This document shows positions 23,315 through 36,051 of a stretch of DNA of 64,000 bases, in pieces. The notes under the pieces are model-generated. The model ran no database searches. It was not told the origin of the DNA and worked only from the letters and a program-made list of their open reading frames with translations. The position numbers and the translations under genes are program-made. The DNA comes from Paguma larvata (taxonomy: Eukaryota; Chordata; Mammalia; Carnivora; Viverridae): NCBI GenBank assembly GCA_030068075.1, contig CM057826.1:49444558-49508557 (forward strand), in the 5' to 3' direction. Within the stretch, counting starts at the first letter, position 1. Each line of letters starts with the position of its first letter.

Positions 23315-23505
23315 GGTTTGACCAGCACTGTCCAATAGAGCTCATGGTGATGAAGGAAGTGTCTTAAGTCTGCAGTGCCCAATGTGGAAGCTACTAATCA
23401 CATGTGCCTGGTGAAATGTGAGAAATCGATTTTGAAATTTTATTGAATTTTAATTAAAGTTAAATAGCTACATGTGCAGGTGGCTACCACATTGGGCAGC
23501 ATAGA
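23315..23505. repeat. hAT-like miniature DNA transposon
   Basis: Inverted ends: cagcactgtccaatag at 23319 and its approximate complement (cattgggcagcatag) near 23490. The interior has paired ...cacatgtgcctggtg... and ...ctacatgtgcaggtgg... arms around a TTTAATTAAAG centre. Family name uncertain. Confidence 0.5.
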
Positions 23506-23559
23506 AATAATAAAAAAAAAAGGTTATAAATCATATCACCTAGAGGTAACCAGAATATA

Positions 23560-23625
23560 TACACACACACACATATATATGTATGTAAAATGTACAAAAT
23601 ACATATATATGGGCACACATTTATG
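23560..23625. repeat. Mixed CA/TA simple repeat
   Basis: atatatacacacacacacac followed by atatatatgtatg and further atacatatatatg. Confidence 0.8.
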
Positions 23626-23879
23626 GATTTCAGAAAATGAGATAGTATTCATATAAATTGAAAATTTTTACATCTTAAATTTTTTATACATCTTAATTAA
23701 CACCTAGAGAGAAACCTGTTGTATGAATGCCACCATATTCATTTAACCATTTCACTACAGAACATTTATATTGTCTCAGTTTGTTTTTCTGTTGTAAACA
23801 TGTGAAAATTATAGCTAATAAAACAAAATAAACAGCATTTGCTGTGCTCTTGCTTCTGCCAGACACTGTGATGAGGACA

Positions 23880-23884
<5 letters not shown>

Positions 23885-23920
<36 letters not shown>

Positions 23921-24089
23921 GAGGGAGAGGGAGAGAGAGAGGCAGAATGAGAGGGAGAGAAAGAGTCCCAAGCAGGCTCCACACCCAGTTCAGAGCCTGA
24001 TGCAGGGCTTGATCCCACGACCATGAGATCATGACCTGAACTGAAATCAAAAGTTGGACACTCGACCAACTGAATCACCCAAGCACCTC
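23885..24089 (-). mobile_element. CAN-SINE with AT microsatellite
   Basis: Reverse orientation; (AT)n then a T run, then GAGAGA stretch, ending actgaatcacccaagcacct. Target duplication acatatta at 23877 and 24090. Confidence 0.9.
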
Positions 24090-24109
24090 ACATATTATTT
24101 ATTTTTAAA

Positions 24110-24270
24110 TTTACAATTATTCTATGAAGAAAACTAATTATCCCCTCTTTAGGGATGGAAAAGCCGTGGCTCAGAAGGGTAGATCGGCTGCCCATGGCTG
24201 TACCACTACTGGGATTTGAACCCAAGCCTGACTGCCGGCCCCCTGTTCTCTACTTGCACAGCATGCTACC
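24110..24270 (-). repeat. MIR remnant
   Basis: tatcccctctttagggatgg and gtaccactactgggatttga: reversed MIR core. Confidence 0.5.
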
Positions 24271-25427
24271 CCTCAGTGAATATTCCTATAGTAGCTCAGA
24301 CACATTCTTGCCTTTTTCTCCATGATTTCTCTTACATTAGGTTATCTAGTTGTACAACCTCTTATAGTCCAATATTAGGGTGGGACACAAATGGAGCAGA
24401 TGAGATCTTGCTTTGTACCCACATTGGCTAATACTCCCTTCAACTCTTGAGCCTCAGTTTCCTCAACTGTAGATTGGGGCTAACACCACCTTCTCTGTCC
24501 ATGTCATTTGTATCCGGGGAGATAGAATCCATGTGGAACGTTTAAGCAGATATAACATGCTATGCAGAAGGAAAGAGTGCTAAAGGTGGGGTTAGAAATT
24601 GTTTCCTAGGTAAAGCTTTCAGCATGGGGCCTGAATTTATCACTGAAAGCTTCAAGGTACAGCTGTTCAAAGGGACAAATTGATTATAAAAAATGATAGC
24701 ATTTTCTGGCTTCGTATAAATATACTGTCCATTGGATCTGTGGGGGCGCCAACATAAATAAACTCTCCACTCACTTGAAATAAATTACCCATCCAGGAGT
24801 TTCTAAAAATATGGCCCTTTTCTCTCCAGGTATTGATTCTTTCAGGGACAAACACTTGCCGAGTCCTGAGATGATGACAAATCACGCTGTAATTTGTCAG
24901 CTGCTTTCATGCCTCTGATTAAGCCGTGTGCTTCACTCCGATCCATACCATTCAGCTCATTGCAGGCTTTCTAAATCCAAACTCATTTCAGGTATGAGTG
25001 GCAGTGGGTCTCAGAGCTAATGATCCTGCTGCAGTGAGTCCCCGGTGTCTGTTTAATCATACCCATCAGATGCCAGCAACGTGAGGTTTGCCTCTCTTGT
25101 CCCTTAGCTGGGGCTTCCTGGTGACCTTCTTCCTCAAGTGTCCCTTGTTCTCTTTTTCTTCTGGGAACTGGACTTGGGTCCTCTGTCTCCCTCTTTCCTG
25201 GAGAGGTGACTTTTCCTTTCTAACTACCTGTTTCCTGGGCTTCCTACTTCTTTCCTCAAGATGGGCTGTGAAGAAGGCCATGTGGATCTTGCTACCTTCC
25301 AAGATAACCTCTCAGGATTGCTTGTTCTGAACGACTTGCTATAGCCACTCCAGGGAGCTCCCAGGAGAGCCCAAGGACAAGAAGGCATAGGGGGAATTTT
25401 GAAACATTACAAATCTGTCGGGGGTCC

Positions 25428-25634
25428 TTTTTTTTTTTTAATTTTTAATGTCTGTTCATTTATGAGACAAAGCATAAGCGGGGGACGGGCAGAGAGAGAG
25501 GGAGACACAGAATCCAAAGCAGGCTCTAGACTCTGAGCTGTCAGCATAGAACCTATTGTGGGGCTTGAACTCATTAACTCTGAGGTCTCGATCTGAGCCA
25601 GAGGCTTACCCAACTGAGTCACACAGGTGCCCCA
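25428..25634 (-). mobile_element. CAN-SINE
   Basis: Reverse orientation: T run, cagagagagagggagacaca, ending ctgagtcacacaggtgcccc. The flanks share ggtcctt (25423 and 25638). Confidence 0.9.
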
Positions 25635-26119
25635 GAGGTCCTTATTTTAACCTTGTTCAGAAGTTTCTGATTCCCTTCTGATTCGTTACCACACAGTTCT
25701 TCTTAGCTTGTGGATATAGCCTATCTGACATTTCTTTTGGACTCAGCCCTTTACGTAAGAAAGTCCCACTAATAAGCAAAAAGGTCTTGGTAACCATCAA
25801 GGTCCAGGAAAAGATAAACCCTTTCCAGAGAGGAATGTGTGTGTCTCTGCAGCTCTTCAGGCCAGACCCGCCTCCTCAAAACACACACAATGGGCCAGGC
25901 ACTTGTCCTTAGGTTCTCAAGGTAACTGGTAGATGTGCAAATGGAGACTCAAGTAAAGCAATTGTCTTGTGGCTGGTAAGTAACAGAATCAAGACTGCCG
26001 CTCACATCTCTGGAATCTAAAGCCAATTACCATCATTGTTGTCACCATGGTCAATTGTTATTACCCGTCATCAATATATGTAATCCTCTTTGTCCTCCTA
26101 TTTTTACTATTTTTGCTGC

Positions 26120-26300
26120 AGCCCTTACTGAGTGCTTGCTGTGTGCCAAGAACCAACTAAATAACTGATATATACTATTGCCTTTAAATTACGTAATAAC
26201 GCTATCAGGTAGGTATGATTATTATTTTATAAGTGAAGAAACTAAGGTCAAGGAGATCCAGTGATTTTCCCAGTGACATATAGATAGCAAAATGAGAAGA
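26120..26300 (-). repeat. MIR remnant
   Basis: ctgagtgcttgctgtgtgcc, ctatcaggtaggtatgatta and aagtgaagaaactaaggtca in reversed MIR order. Confidence 0.65.
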
Positions 26301-26439
26301 AAGGATTTAACCAAAGGATTTCTGTTGCTGTATGGTTTGCTCTCTTAAACCATAGTGTTATTTTGATGCACAAAGGAAAGATCAGTGTTTAAGATCTCCT
26401 CTTGGCTCCATTTCCTTTTCTATGTTCCTTTTCTACTTT

Positions 26440-26855
26440 TTATAATTGAAGTATCTGATATAATAAATAAATTCATATATGTGGAATTAAAAAACCAACC
26501 CCCGAAAAACTGAGCTCATAGGTCTGGAGAACACATTGGAGGCTGCCAGAGGTGGGGGTGGGTGAAACACGTAAAGGGGGTCAAAAGATAAAAACTTTCA
26601 GTTAAAAAACAAATAAGTCATGCACTGCAATGTATAGCAAGGTGGCTATAGTTAATAATATTGTACTGTATGTTTGAAAGTTGCTAAGAGTACATCTTAA
26701 AAGATCTTATCAAAAGAAAAAATAATTGTAACTATGTGAGGTGATGGATGTTAACTAGACTTATTGTGATTTCACAATATATACAAATATCAAATCATTG
26801 TGTTATATACCTAAAACTAATATAAGTGAATTTTATCTTAATAAAAAAATAAGCG
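26440..26855 (+). repeat. Old LINE-1 3' end
   Basis: gtggctatagttaataatat, tgtactgtatgtttgaaagt, taactatgtgaggtgatgga and attgtgttatatacctaaaa, ending in a short A-rich stretch. This is the common 3' UTR of an L1MA/MB-age element. Confidence 0.8.
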
Positions 26856-27130
26856 AACCCCAATGCCTAGAAATTATCATTATTATCATGATCACCATTA
26901 TCCTTTTTAATGTGGGTCAAATAAGGAAGCATAAAAAACTAAATTACATAATATTGTCATGCTGACCTTTGATTTGCCTCTATTGAATATTTTCATTTGA
27001 TTGTTTCTAAAAGACTTTTATGTTTATGTTTATAAAAAGATTTTCTTAAAGTTACTGGCTTACTCTTATCCTTTTCTTTAAGATCTATATAGACAGTTAG
27101 TTGGTAGGCAGGCCAAGGCATTTCTAGACC

Positions 27131-27325
27131 AGAGTATCTCAACTTTGGCACTACTGACATTTTGGGCCGGATAATTCTTTGATGTTTAGCAGCATTCCTG
27201 GCCTTTAAGAACTTGATACCAGTAGTACCCTCTCCTTCTGCCAGATGTGATCACCAAAAATGTTTAAGGACGTTGCCTAGTATTTCCTGGGGGTAGAAAT
27301 GAGAATTGCTTTAGAGCAAATTCCT
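27131..27325 (-). repeat. MER20 (hAT-Charlie) DNA transposon
   Basis: ctcaactttggcactactga, cattttgggccggataattc and gatgtttagcagcattcctg: MER20 in reverse. Confidence 0.85.
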
Positions 27326-28110
27326 GGGTAAAGAGATATAAAGTTGCCCAGATTGAGAACACCCTCTAACCTATCTGTCCATCAGGAGAGGACATGATAG
27401 GATTTTTTTCCCCTTTCTCTTTAATTGGAAAAAAAAGGTGAGGTTTTATGACTGGGAGTTTCTAATGACTTGTAATAAAAGTCATCTACATATATCACTC
27501 TATACTATATATACTATGGAGCCTGTTATATAAGCATAGTGGGGGATTTCCTCGTAAAATATATATATACACATACATACTAGGCTAAGGTTAAAAATAA
27601 AAGGGGATTTATAATGGAAAAAAGTGAATTCCTTGTCTAAAATATTATAGAAAATATATAGAAAATACCATAACTAATAACCAACACAATGTGTTACCTT
27701 TTCAAGTATATCTGCATTTTAAAGTAGAGTACCTTCAAAGGGTAGAGGTTAAGAGAGGGTACATTCTTTTGAGGATTGTATACATACATATGTATACATA
27801 TATATAATTTTTTAAGCATTTAATAGGTTTTTCTGTTTCTGTTTTTGTTTTTGCCACCTCCTCTGTGAAGCCCACCCAAATCCCCACAGACCCTTTCACC
27901 CCAGCCAAGGAGAATTGCTCTTTCTCATGTGCTTCCACACCGCACTGCTCATGCCTCCATTTAACACTTACATATCTGAATCTACGTTTCCTCTAGTAGA
28001 CTGCTAGCTTCCTCTCGGGCATCTCCCATAATACCTTGTAGCAACAGGCACACTATCAAGACTTGTTGAGATAAGGTTAGTATTGGAGAGGATGATATTA
28101 AGAATGTATA

Positions 28111-28334
28111 GGGGCACCTGGGTGGCTCAGTTGGTTAAGCGTCAGACTTCAGCTCAGGTCATGATCTCACAATTCGTGAGTTTAAGCCCCACGTTGGGCT
28201 CTGTGCTGACAGCTTGGAGCCTGGAGCCTGCTTCTGATTCTCTGCCTCCCTTTCTCATGCTCTGTCTCTCCTACTCATGCTCTGTCTCTCTCTCTCTCTC
28301 CCAAAAATAAATAAACATTAAAAAAATAAAAAAA
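28111..28334 (+). mobile_element. CAN-SINE, well preserved
   Basis: Starts ggggcacctgggtggctcag with the tRNA-like A box, then gtcatgatctcacaattcgt and the (CT)n stretch, ending aataaataaacattaaaaa. Perfect 11-bp target duplication aagaatgtata at 28100-28110 and 28335-28345. Confidence 0.97.
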
Positions 28335-28550
28335 AAGAATGTATATATTGAAAGGTGATGGATGAGGAGATAAAAGAAAGACCTCTCTGTAAAGATCACC
28401 CAAAGCAATTAGGAAAAGCCCCAGGGACAAATCTTAACTTTGATTCATGTGAATAGGACTGCTTCTTGTAAGGAAACCATTTGGCTCACCTAATTAAAAA
28501 GAATAGAGTCCTAGATCCCAACATTCCAACATGAGCCAGACTAGACTCTT

Positions 28551-28594
28551 ATTCATTCATTCATTCATTCATTCATTCATTCATTCATTCATTC
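28551..28594. repeat. (ATTC)11 microsatellite
   Basis: Eleven uninterrupted attc units. Confidence 0.95.
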
Positions 28595-28717
28595 GTGTGT
28601 TCAAATATTTATTGAATATCCATTATATATGAGGCATGGGGCAAGTGAGAATCAGAAAGAAGGGAAAGGTTCATTTGTTCGTTCGTCCGTTCCTTCCTCC
28701 CTCCCTTCCCTCCTTTC

Positions 28718-28907
28718 TTTTGTTTATTTATTTTTGAGAGAAAGTGACAGAGCATGAACAGGAAAGGGGCAGAGAGAGAGGGAGATACAGAATCCAGGCT
28801 CTGAGCTGTCAGCAGAAAGTCCAGCGTGGGGCTTGAAGTCATGAACCATGAGACCATGACCTGAACCAAAGTTGGATGCTTAACTGACTGAGCCACCCAG
28901 GTGCCCC
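28718..28907 (-). mobile_element. CAN-SINE
   Basis: Reverse orientation with gcagagagagagggagatac and ctgactgagccacccaggtg. A TTCG/TTCC/CCCT-rich stretch precedes it (28676-28717). Confidence 0.92.
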
Positions 28908-29470
28908 AGAAGAGAGAGGTGTCTGACACAAATCAATTATTGCAGTAATAAAACAACTCGAAGGTCCCAGTTTAGCCCAAGTACATCAATGGCAGTATCT
29001 ATTACCCCTTCTCTGGGGTTAAGGTATCCTCACTGACCTATGGCTCAGAATCAATAAGCTGCATCCTCCAAGGGCTACTGGGAAGGCCAAGGTTTAGAAA
29101 ACAGTATGAAATATTTTCCAGTAGCCAGAATAGACTATTTTCCCTGCACTAAACCTCAACTTTTATTTTTCTATGCTTATTTTCCACTATTCTTCATAAA
29201 TGATTTTCAAGTTGATTAATAAATATGATTATATAAATATATGAATGATTTTTTGAAATTGTTTGTAGTGGATAGTTGCTTTCTGGATGCCCATCTTCCA
29301 ATCTACTCTCTTTTCATTAACAACCCTTTAACTTCCATTTGAGAAACTACCTATCCTCTGTGCTTTGTAATGTTGATGGGATTCTAAGTCAAAACGCCCA
29401 TTAGACTCCCTCACTGTAAGAATTGACGTGAGTACAATGACTTAAGGAAGGAAAAAGAAATGAGATCATT

Positions 29471-30015
29471 CATATCTTCCACCCATTTCTTCACTGGATT
29501 ATTCGTTTTTCGAGTGTGGAGTTTGGTAAGTTCTTTATAGGTTTTTGACACTAGCCCTTTATCTGATATGAATAGACACTTCTCCAAAGAAGACGTCCAG
29601 ATGGCCAACAGATACATGAAAGGATGCTCAATGTCACTCATCATCAGGGAAATGGAAATCAAAACCACATTGAGATATGACCTCACACCAGCCAGAGTGG
29701 CTAAAATGAACAAATCAGGAAACTATAGATGCTGGCGAGGATGTGGAGAAACAGGCACCCTCTTACACTATTGGTGGGAATGCAAACTGGTGCAGCTACT
29801 CTGGAGAATGGTGTGGAGATTCTCAAAAAAAAATGGAAATAGAACTACCCTATGACCCAGCAATAGCACTGCTGTGAATTTATCCAAGAGATACAGGAGT
29901 GCTGATGCATAGAGGCATGTGTACCCCGATGTTTATAGCAGCACTTTTGACAATAGCCAAATCATGGAAAGAGACTAAATGTCTATCAATTGATGAATGG
30001 ATAAAGAAGATGTGG

Positions 30016-30057
<42 letters not shown>

Positions 30058-30483
30058 CACATATATATATATACACATATGTATGTGTATATATATGTAT
30101 ACATATATACATACATACAATGGAATACTATGTGGCGATGAGAAAGAATGAAATCTGGCCATGTGTAGCAACATGAATGGAAATGGAGGGTATTATGTTC
30201 AGTGAAATAAGTCAGTCAGAGAAAGACAGATACCATATGTTTCCATGCATAGGTGGATTTTGAGAGACCTAGCAGAAAACCATGGGGGAGGGGAAGAGGG
30301 GAAAAAAAAAAGCCACAGAGAGGGAGGGAGGTAAAACATAGGAGACTCTTAAATACTAAGAACAAACTGAGGGTTGAGGGAGATATGGGAGGGGGGAGAG
30401 AGGGTGATGGGTACTGAGGAGGGCACTTGTTGGGATGAACACTGTGTGTTGTATGGAAACCAATTTGACAATACATTGATTAA
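29471..30483 (+). mobile_element. 5'-truncated, 5'-inverted LINE-1 (twin-primed insertion)
   Basis: The main part (29571-30483, plus) is the last 0.9 kb of an L1 like the one at 2875-9385: [16 protein letters not shown], the Cys-rich [17 protein letters not shown], and the 3' UTR. The first 100 bases (29471-29570) are the directly preceding ORF2 segment in the opposite orientation (minus strand reads [20 protein letters not shown]). The whole is flanked by a perfect 19-bp duplication, aaaaagaaatgagatcatt (29452-29470 and 30484-30502). Confidence 0.93.
30016..30120. repeat. TA/CA microsatellite grown inside the LINE-1
   Basis: tatatatatacacacacaca then alternating TA and CA/TG runs to about 30120. 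The full L1 has only gtacttatatacaatgg at the matching point (9067), so some 90 bases were added here. Confidence 0.9.
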
Positions 30484-30789
30484 AAAAAGAAATGAGATCA
30501 TTAAGTAATTGTTTCTTCCAATATTCTCCTATTGCACTGAGGTTTCCTGGTTCTTTTTTCTGAGCCTGGGTATTCAACTTTCCTTTGATTCTGTGAGCCA
30601 GACTGTGTGCTTCTTCTTCCCTTCCACCCTACCTCCCATCACATTTTTGAAAGGATACTATTTTGCTTAAGTTAGCCAGAATGATTTCTTCTTCTTGCAA
30701 ATAAAGAAGTCTGATAAAAACAGTGGCCTATTCAGTTGCATGGATAGATCTTAATCTTTAAAAAATAATTATTTTTATTTATTTGGTGA

Positions 30790-30975
30790 AATTTCAGTTC
30801 AATGCTGCCCCTTATTTACTTGATCTTATTTGATCTTCCCAGCTTTACCATAAAGTGTTCAGGACATGTTAGCCCCATTTTATTCGAGAGAAAACTGAGT
30901 ATTAATTGCACTAAGTAGCTTGCCCAAGGTCACACAGCCCATGAGCACCAAGGTTTGTCTGATTCTAAAGCTTAT
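30790..30975 (-). repeat. MIR SINE
   Basis: tacttgatcttatttgatct, gagaaaactgagtattaatt and gcccaaggtcacacagccca: reversed MIR. Confidence 0.7.
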
Positions 30976-32574
30976 ACATGTCCTTTTCTTGATGTAAGCA
31001 TTTAATGCTGTTTTCCCACAGAAAATAAAAAAAAACCCTCTGGGCATTTTTCATGCTTCTTTGCAGATTTTCCATATTGATAATTCTCTTAAACTTCCAT
31101 TGCCAAGCTCTGGCAATGTTAGACCTCTGAAGGACCCATGTGTCCACCACAGATGATAGCAATCTCTTCTTCCTTTGAACAGACAATTCTTAATATCCAT
31201 GCCACTCACTTGGAACTTGTAATTTTCATAGTCAAATACCAAGCCATTTCTACAAGCCAATTGGTAGATTCAACATTGCAACTTGTCTACAAATCCCTAT
31301 AGGCAGCAAGATGTCATCTGTAGATAAAGTAAAAATAAGTCTCATGCACGTGGTTTTCCAATTTCTGCAGGAATTCTTGAGATCATCAAATTACAAATCC
31401 GAATCCACAGTAGCTTTTTGTTTTATTTTCATAATAATGAACACTGAAAGGACAATTGCTTTCAGGTATGAGGGGTGGGGAGGGGTGAGGTTGTCAAAGA
31501 TTTTTGATAGTCACAAAAGGTCTTTAAATTAAAAAAAAAAAATTAGGTACCCATAGTCTTAAATTCTTAGAGTAGAAGAAGTACACAAAACCCCACCATG
31601 GCCATTAGGAAATATTCAAGAAAGAGTCTGTTAGTTGAAGAGAGAGGGAAGTCAGCTAAATTCTTTCCTTAAACACGGAATGTACTTATTCACTGAGTTT
31701 TTACTTGGAACCAGGGATATGTGTGAAAAAGAAGAATTGAACCAGGGAGGGCCAAACTTTTGTGCAGATCTGTCTCTGTTTCTTCATGACCCTCAGGGTA
31801 GATGACTAGAAAAACCAGCCCCCAACTGGAGAGAGGATGGAAAAGCAGAACTAACTCCTTTGTGGAGGGCTCATGGAGGCAGAGCCAGGTTTCAGGATAC
31901 ACAGATTACACCCTCCAGGGGCCACATGAGAGACACACAGCATGCAACCTTAGAAGAATACTGTTTAAAATTTTGCTTTTTTTTTTTTTTTTTTTTAAAG
32001 CTTATTAGTTTGGAGAATGCTCAAATCAAATGTTCTTCAGTCCCTAGCTGCTGAGTCAGGCAACTGAGGTTTCCTTCCTGGCTTATAAATTAAGCAACCC
32101 ACTGATTTCTGAGAATTCTATCTGAATTCTGAAAACTAATGACAGTTACCAGCATTTGATAACCTTTCTGTTCCCAGTCGGTCGGAGTTCAAGATAACTG
32201 GCAACAGACTGACTGGTAGTTATTCTCCTTTCTGACTCTGGGTGAGGAATGGTTTGCATATGCAATCCCCTGGGTCTCCCCTGCCTGCCCAAGAGATTCC
32301 CACCAATCGCAGAAGATTCGATCTAAGGATTCCTTACAGTCTTGTGTGGCCTTTTTTCCAGTAGACAAATGTTCTGATTCATATTCAGGGCTAAGACTAA
32401 ATTTAATCTCGAAATCGTGTTATGACATTTTCCAACCTATAAGGCATGGGTTTGGCATGCCAAGCAAATACTGGGAAAAGAATGATGTTTTCTGTCATTT
32501 TTAAAAGGAACCAATTACTAATTGTTCATGGGACTCTTTGTTAATAAATGTCTTTGTGATTCCCTGTTATTTAG

Positions 32575-32700
32575 TCACAGTCTCTCTCTCTCTCATTTAT
32601 ACCTGAACCCCCAGTGGACACACCATAGCACCTGGCATGGAGGACATATTCAATCAGTACTTGGAGAATGAATGAGTGAATGAATGCATGATGCCTGAAA
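32575..32700 (+). repeat. L2 3' end
   Basis: atagcacctggcatggagga followed by catattcaatcagtacttgg and gaatgaatgagtgaatgaat, the L2 terminus. Confidence 0.65.
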
Positions 32701-33935
32701 TATAGACAGCTGCCACCAAGTGGGCAGTGGTACATTAAGAGAGTAGAGCGTTGCCCCGGCAAACGTTTTCTGCATCCATTTTTCTTGCTGTGGATAACTG
32801 AGACCAAAGAAAGTGACACGGCAGTCAGTGTTTTGCACCTCCTTTTGCAAAGGAGATTGCAAAGAAGATAATATGAATTTCAGTTTGAGAAACTTTAATA
32901 TTAAGTTAGTCACAGAAGAGATGATCATAATGTGTCACCTCTCATGAACAACAACAAAATATCCTAGAATAGTATCTGGCAGTAAGAGGACCTCATCGGA
33001 TACTGGTTGGGTAAAAGAATTTATTGACTGAAATACAGTGAGGTAGGCACTATTGCTGAGAATGATAAGTCGAGGGAAGCACAGAGGAAGGAGTGATTCA
33101 CTCTGGGTACATGGCAGCGGATGCTGTGGAGGCTGAGAGAAGGTAGATAGGGAAAGAAGTTTTAGTAAGTGGGAATACCAGTAGGGGCATGGGAGAGAGA
33201 CAGAAGACCTCTCTCCTTAAGGATAGAGGAGCTTGGTTAACAGTAAGTTGGGTAAATATAGCCCTCATGCATAATTATATAATGGATCTTTATTGCTGAG
33301 CTGTTCAGAACTCTCCTGCCCCCAGACCGGTTTCCACCATAAAGTTGAAGTAGAGGATGCCTTTCCCTCTGGCCAGAGTTAATTGGTCTAGGGGTGGGTA
33401 CTTAATACCAGCCAGACCAACCTGTTTCTCTTTCCCAGACCCTCTCCGGAGGTGAATCTGTGAGTGTAGATCTGTTTGTGGGAGATGAAAGCCAAATACA
33501 GAGAGAAACACAGACAAGATATGAGCATTGCACTGATGGATTCCCAATTTCTGGTTGACATGACCCTAAGGCCCAATTCACTCTGTTTTTCTTTCAATAA
33601 ATTCTCTTTCTGTCTAAGCTATTTTGAATTGGGGTTCTGTCACATGCAATCAAGAGTCTTGACTAATCCTTATACTAGATTACTATGGTTCTCCTTTGAG
33701 GCATCTAATATTTCCCACATTAGGCTGAAATACTCACAGTTATCCTTAGTGGTTAAGACTGTGAAGACCACTATTAAAATGTAAATATGTTATCATGAGG
33801 TATGGAGACAGTGGGAAGGAAGAAAACTTGAAGCTATCATCTATTAACACCTTTACATGATTATATCTTTCACATAACCTGACAGAGCTTCCTCATAAGG
33901 CCCTGAAGGGACAAAAATAAAAAAAGACTTAAAAA

Positions 33936-34119
33936 TTTTTTTTTAACATTTATTGTTGAGAGACAGAGCATGAGCAGGGGAGGGGTGGAGAGAGAGGGAG
34001 ACACAGAATCTGAAGGAGGCTCCAGGCTCTGAATTGTCAGCACAGAACCCAAAGTGGGGCTTGAACCCATGAATCAGGTTGAAGTCAGAAGCTCAACTGA
34101 CTGAGCCACCCAGTATCCC
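33936..34119 (-). mobile_element. CAN-SINE
   Basis: Reverse orientation ending ctgactgagccacccagtat. Target duplication aaaaagactt at 33921 and 34124. Confidence 0.9.
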
Positions 34120-34200
34120 TGGAAAAAGACTTTTTAATAAAAATTTGAAAATAGTGCTAAACATTGGGAAGGGGAGGGGATCTCTCATGTTTGTGTTGTG

Positions 34201-34202
<2 letters not shown>

Positions 34203-34234
<32 letters not shown>
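34203..34234. repeat. (GT)16 microsatellite
   Basis: Sixteen uninterrupted gt units, then a gtatgcatgtgcgtgtgcac stretch. Confidence 0.95.
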
Positions 34235-34237
<3 letters not shown>

Positions 34238-34839
34238 CATGTGCGTGTGCACTTGCGTGCATGCTTATGCCTTAGAAGACCTCTGGAGGTGAGGATCACC
34301 AAAAAGAGGTCAGAGGGCTATAAAAAATAAAAGTAAGTTTTTTGTAGGGTTGTGTCCATCATGGTCTTATTATTATCATTGCAAATAATTGTATAGTTTC
34401 AGTATTTTCATATTTGTGAAAACTGTATTTATGTGAGAAATAAAATATACATATAAAGGGATCTAAGAATTACTTTAGTAAAGGGAAAAATATAAAGTAC
34501 ATCCAAATTGCCTTCCAATTTTGGCATAATACTGTATTAGCTGGGTAATCTTTGACAAGATTTAATCTTTTGGGAATTTTTTCCTCATCTTAAAAATATT
34601 ACTAATTCTTCCCTTTTCTACTTCTAAGAATTGTTGTGTGTGTCAAATATCAAAATACAGTATACTTTGTGGTACACAGGCTAATTGACTTTCCTAATAT
34701 GGGAGAAGGGCTTGCATATTTAATATTGATGAGGTTGTGTAAAGACCTCTAGTCCTGAATTTCAAGTACCAGCATAAATCCTGATGCATTTAATCTTTAA
34801 AAAGTCCTAGTTCCATCCATTTAAATGGCACAGAAATAA

Positions 34840-35880
34840 TGATCAACCCAATACCAATATGTACCTCCAACATGTGCTTATTGTGATTTCTAAACACTAT
34901 TTTCTATTGAAAGCAACTAATCTATTGAAGACTACTGAGGTCATGAAAAAGAGCTCGGGAGTCAGTCTGAAGAAGGGCCTACTGCCTAAAAATGGGGCAA
35001 TCAATAGAGATAACAAACACACTGATTTGACACACACCAAATATGTTTAAATCCATGAGTGCATATTGATACTAAAATAGACAAACTCATTGGTCGCCTG
35101 TGCAGGTAGGGAATCAATTCATGCAACAGTGACATATACACCTACAAACACAAATCTAAACTGAATCAGATTTAGGCACTAGCTTTAACTGCCAATTTAT
35201 AGAAATACAATGAACAGGGAGACATGTTAAATGACACAACTGGGAGACAATGCGATCAGCAAAATCCAGACTATGGGAAATTTTATAGGACAAACAATCT
35301 GATTTATTCAGCAACAAGAACTAAATATACAAGAGAAACAAAAAAAGAAAGCTGAATAGGGAACCTATGGAATAAAAGAGAGTTCAGCCTATTTAAGTGT
35401 TTAGACTTATTTGGATTCTACTTTTTTAAAATGTGTTTTATTTATTTTGAGAGAGCAAAAGTGGGACAGAGGCAGAGAGATAAGGGGACAGAGGATCCGA
35501 AGCAGACCCTGTGCTGACAGCAGAGAGCTTGTTGTGGGGCTCAAACTCAAGAACTGTGAGATCATGACCTGAGTTGATGTCAGATGCTTAACCAATTGAG
35601 CTACTCAGGCACCCCTAGACTTATTTAGATTCTGATTCAAATAAACTGGAAGATATTGAACACTGAATTGAAAATTGACATCAAAGAATTAATGCTAATA
35701 TTTTAGGAATGACAATGACATAGTGGCATATTTTAAAAATCCTATCCTCAAGAGATAGATATTAAAATATTTACAGGTAAAATGTCATAACATTGAAGAT
35801 TTGCCTTGAAATGATTTTCAGAGTCAAGACGGTGAGACTATAGATAAAACAAGATTGATGATGAGTTGATAAAACAAGAT
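34840..35880 (+). repeat. Old LINE-1 3' UTR (L1M age), split by a SINE
   Basis: Contains gatcagcaaaatccagacta, acaagagaaacaaaaaaaga, gacttatttagattctgatt and aaacaagattgatgatgagt, characteristic of mammalian-age L1M 3' regions. The two parts flank the CAN-SINE at 35420-35615. Confidence 0.7.
35420..35615 (-). mobile_element. CAN-SINE nested in an old LINE-1
   Basis: Reverse orientation, ending attgagctactcaggcaccc. An 18-bp target duplication (one mismatch) tagacttatttggattct lies at 35402-35419 and 35616-35633. Confidence 0.93.
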
Positions 35881-36051
35881 TTAGAAGAACTATCTAGGGC
35901 CCATAGTATATGTTCAATCAACTTATCTGTTGATATTACTTATTATCATTAGATATCATCATGTCGATTTTATATTAAAGGGATACTAGAAAATTTTATC
36001 TCTGCTCAAGATTTAAGCAATGGTTAGTAGGTAGAAGGGCTGGCATTCTTT

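Noticed and set aside
29880..30174. Tyr/Ile/Val-rich short frames on both strands
   Set aside because: Translations of the TA/CA microsatellite.
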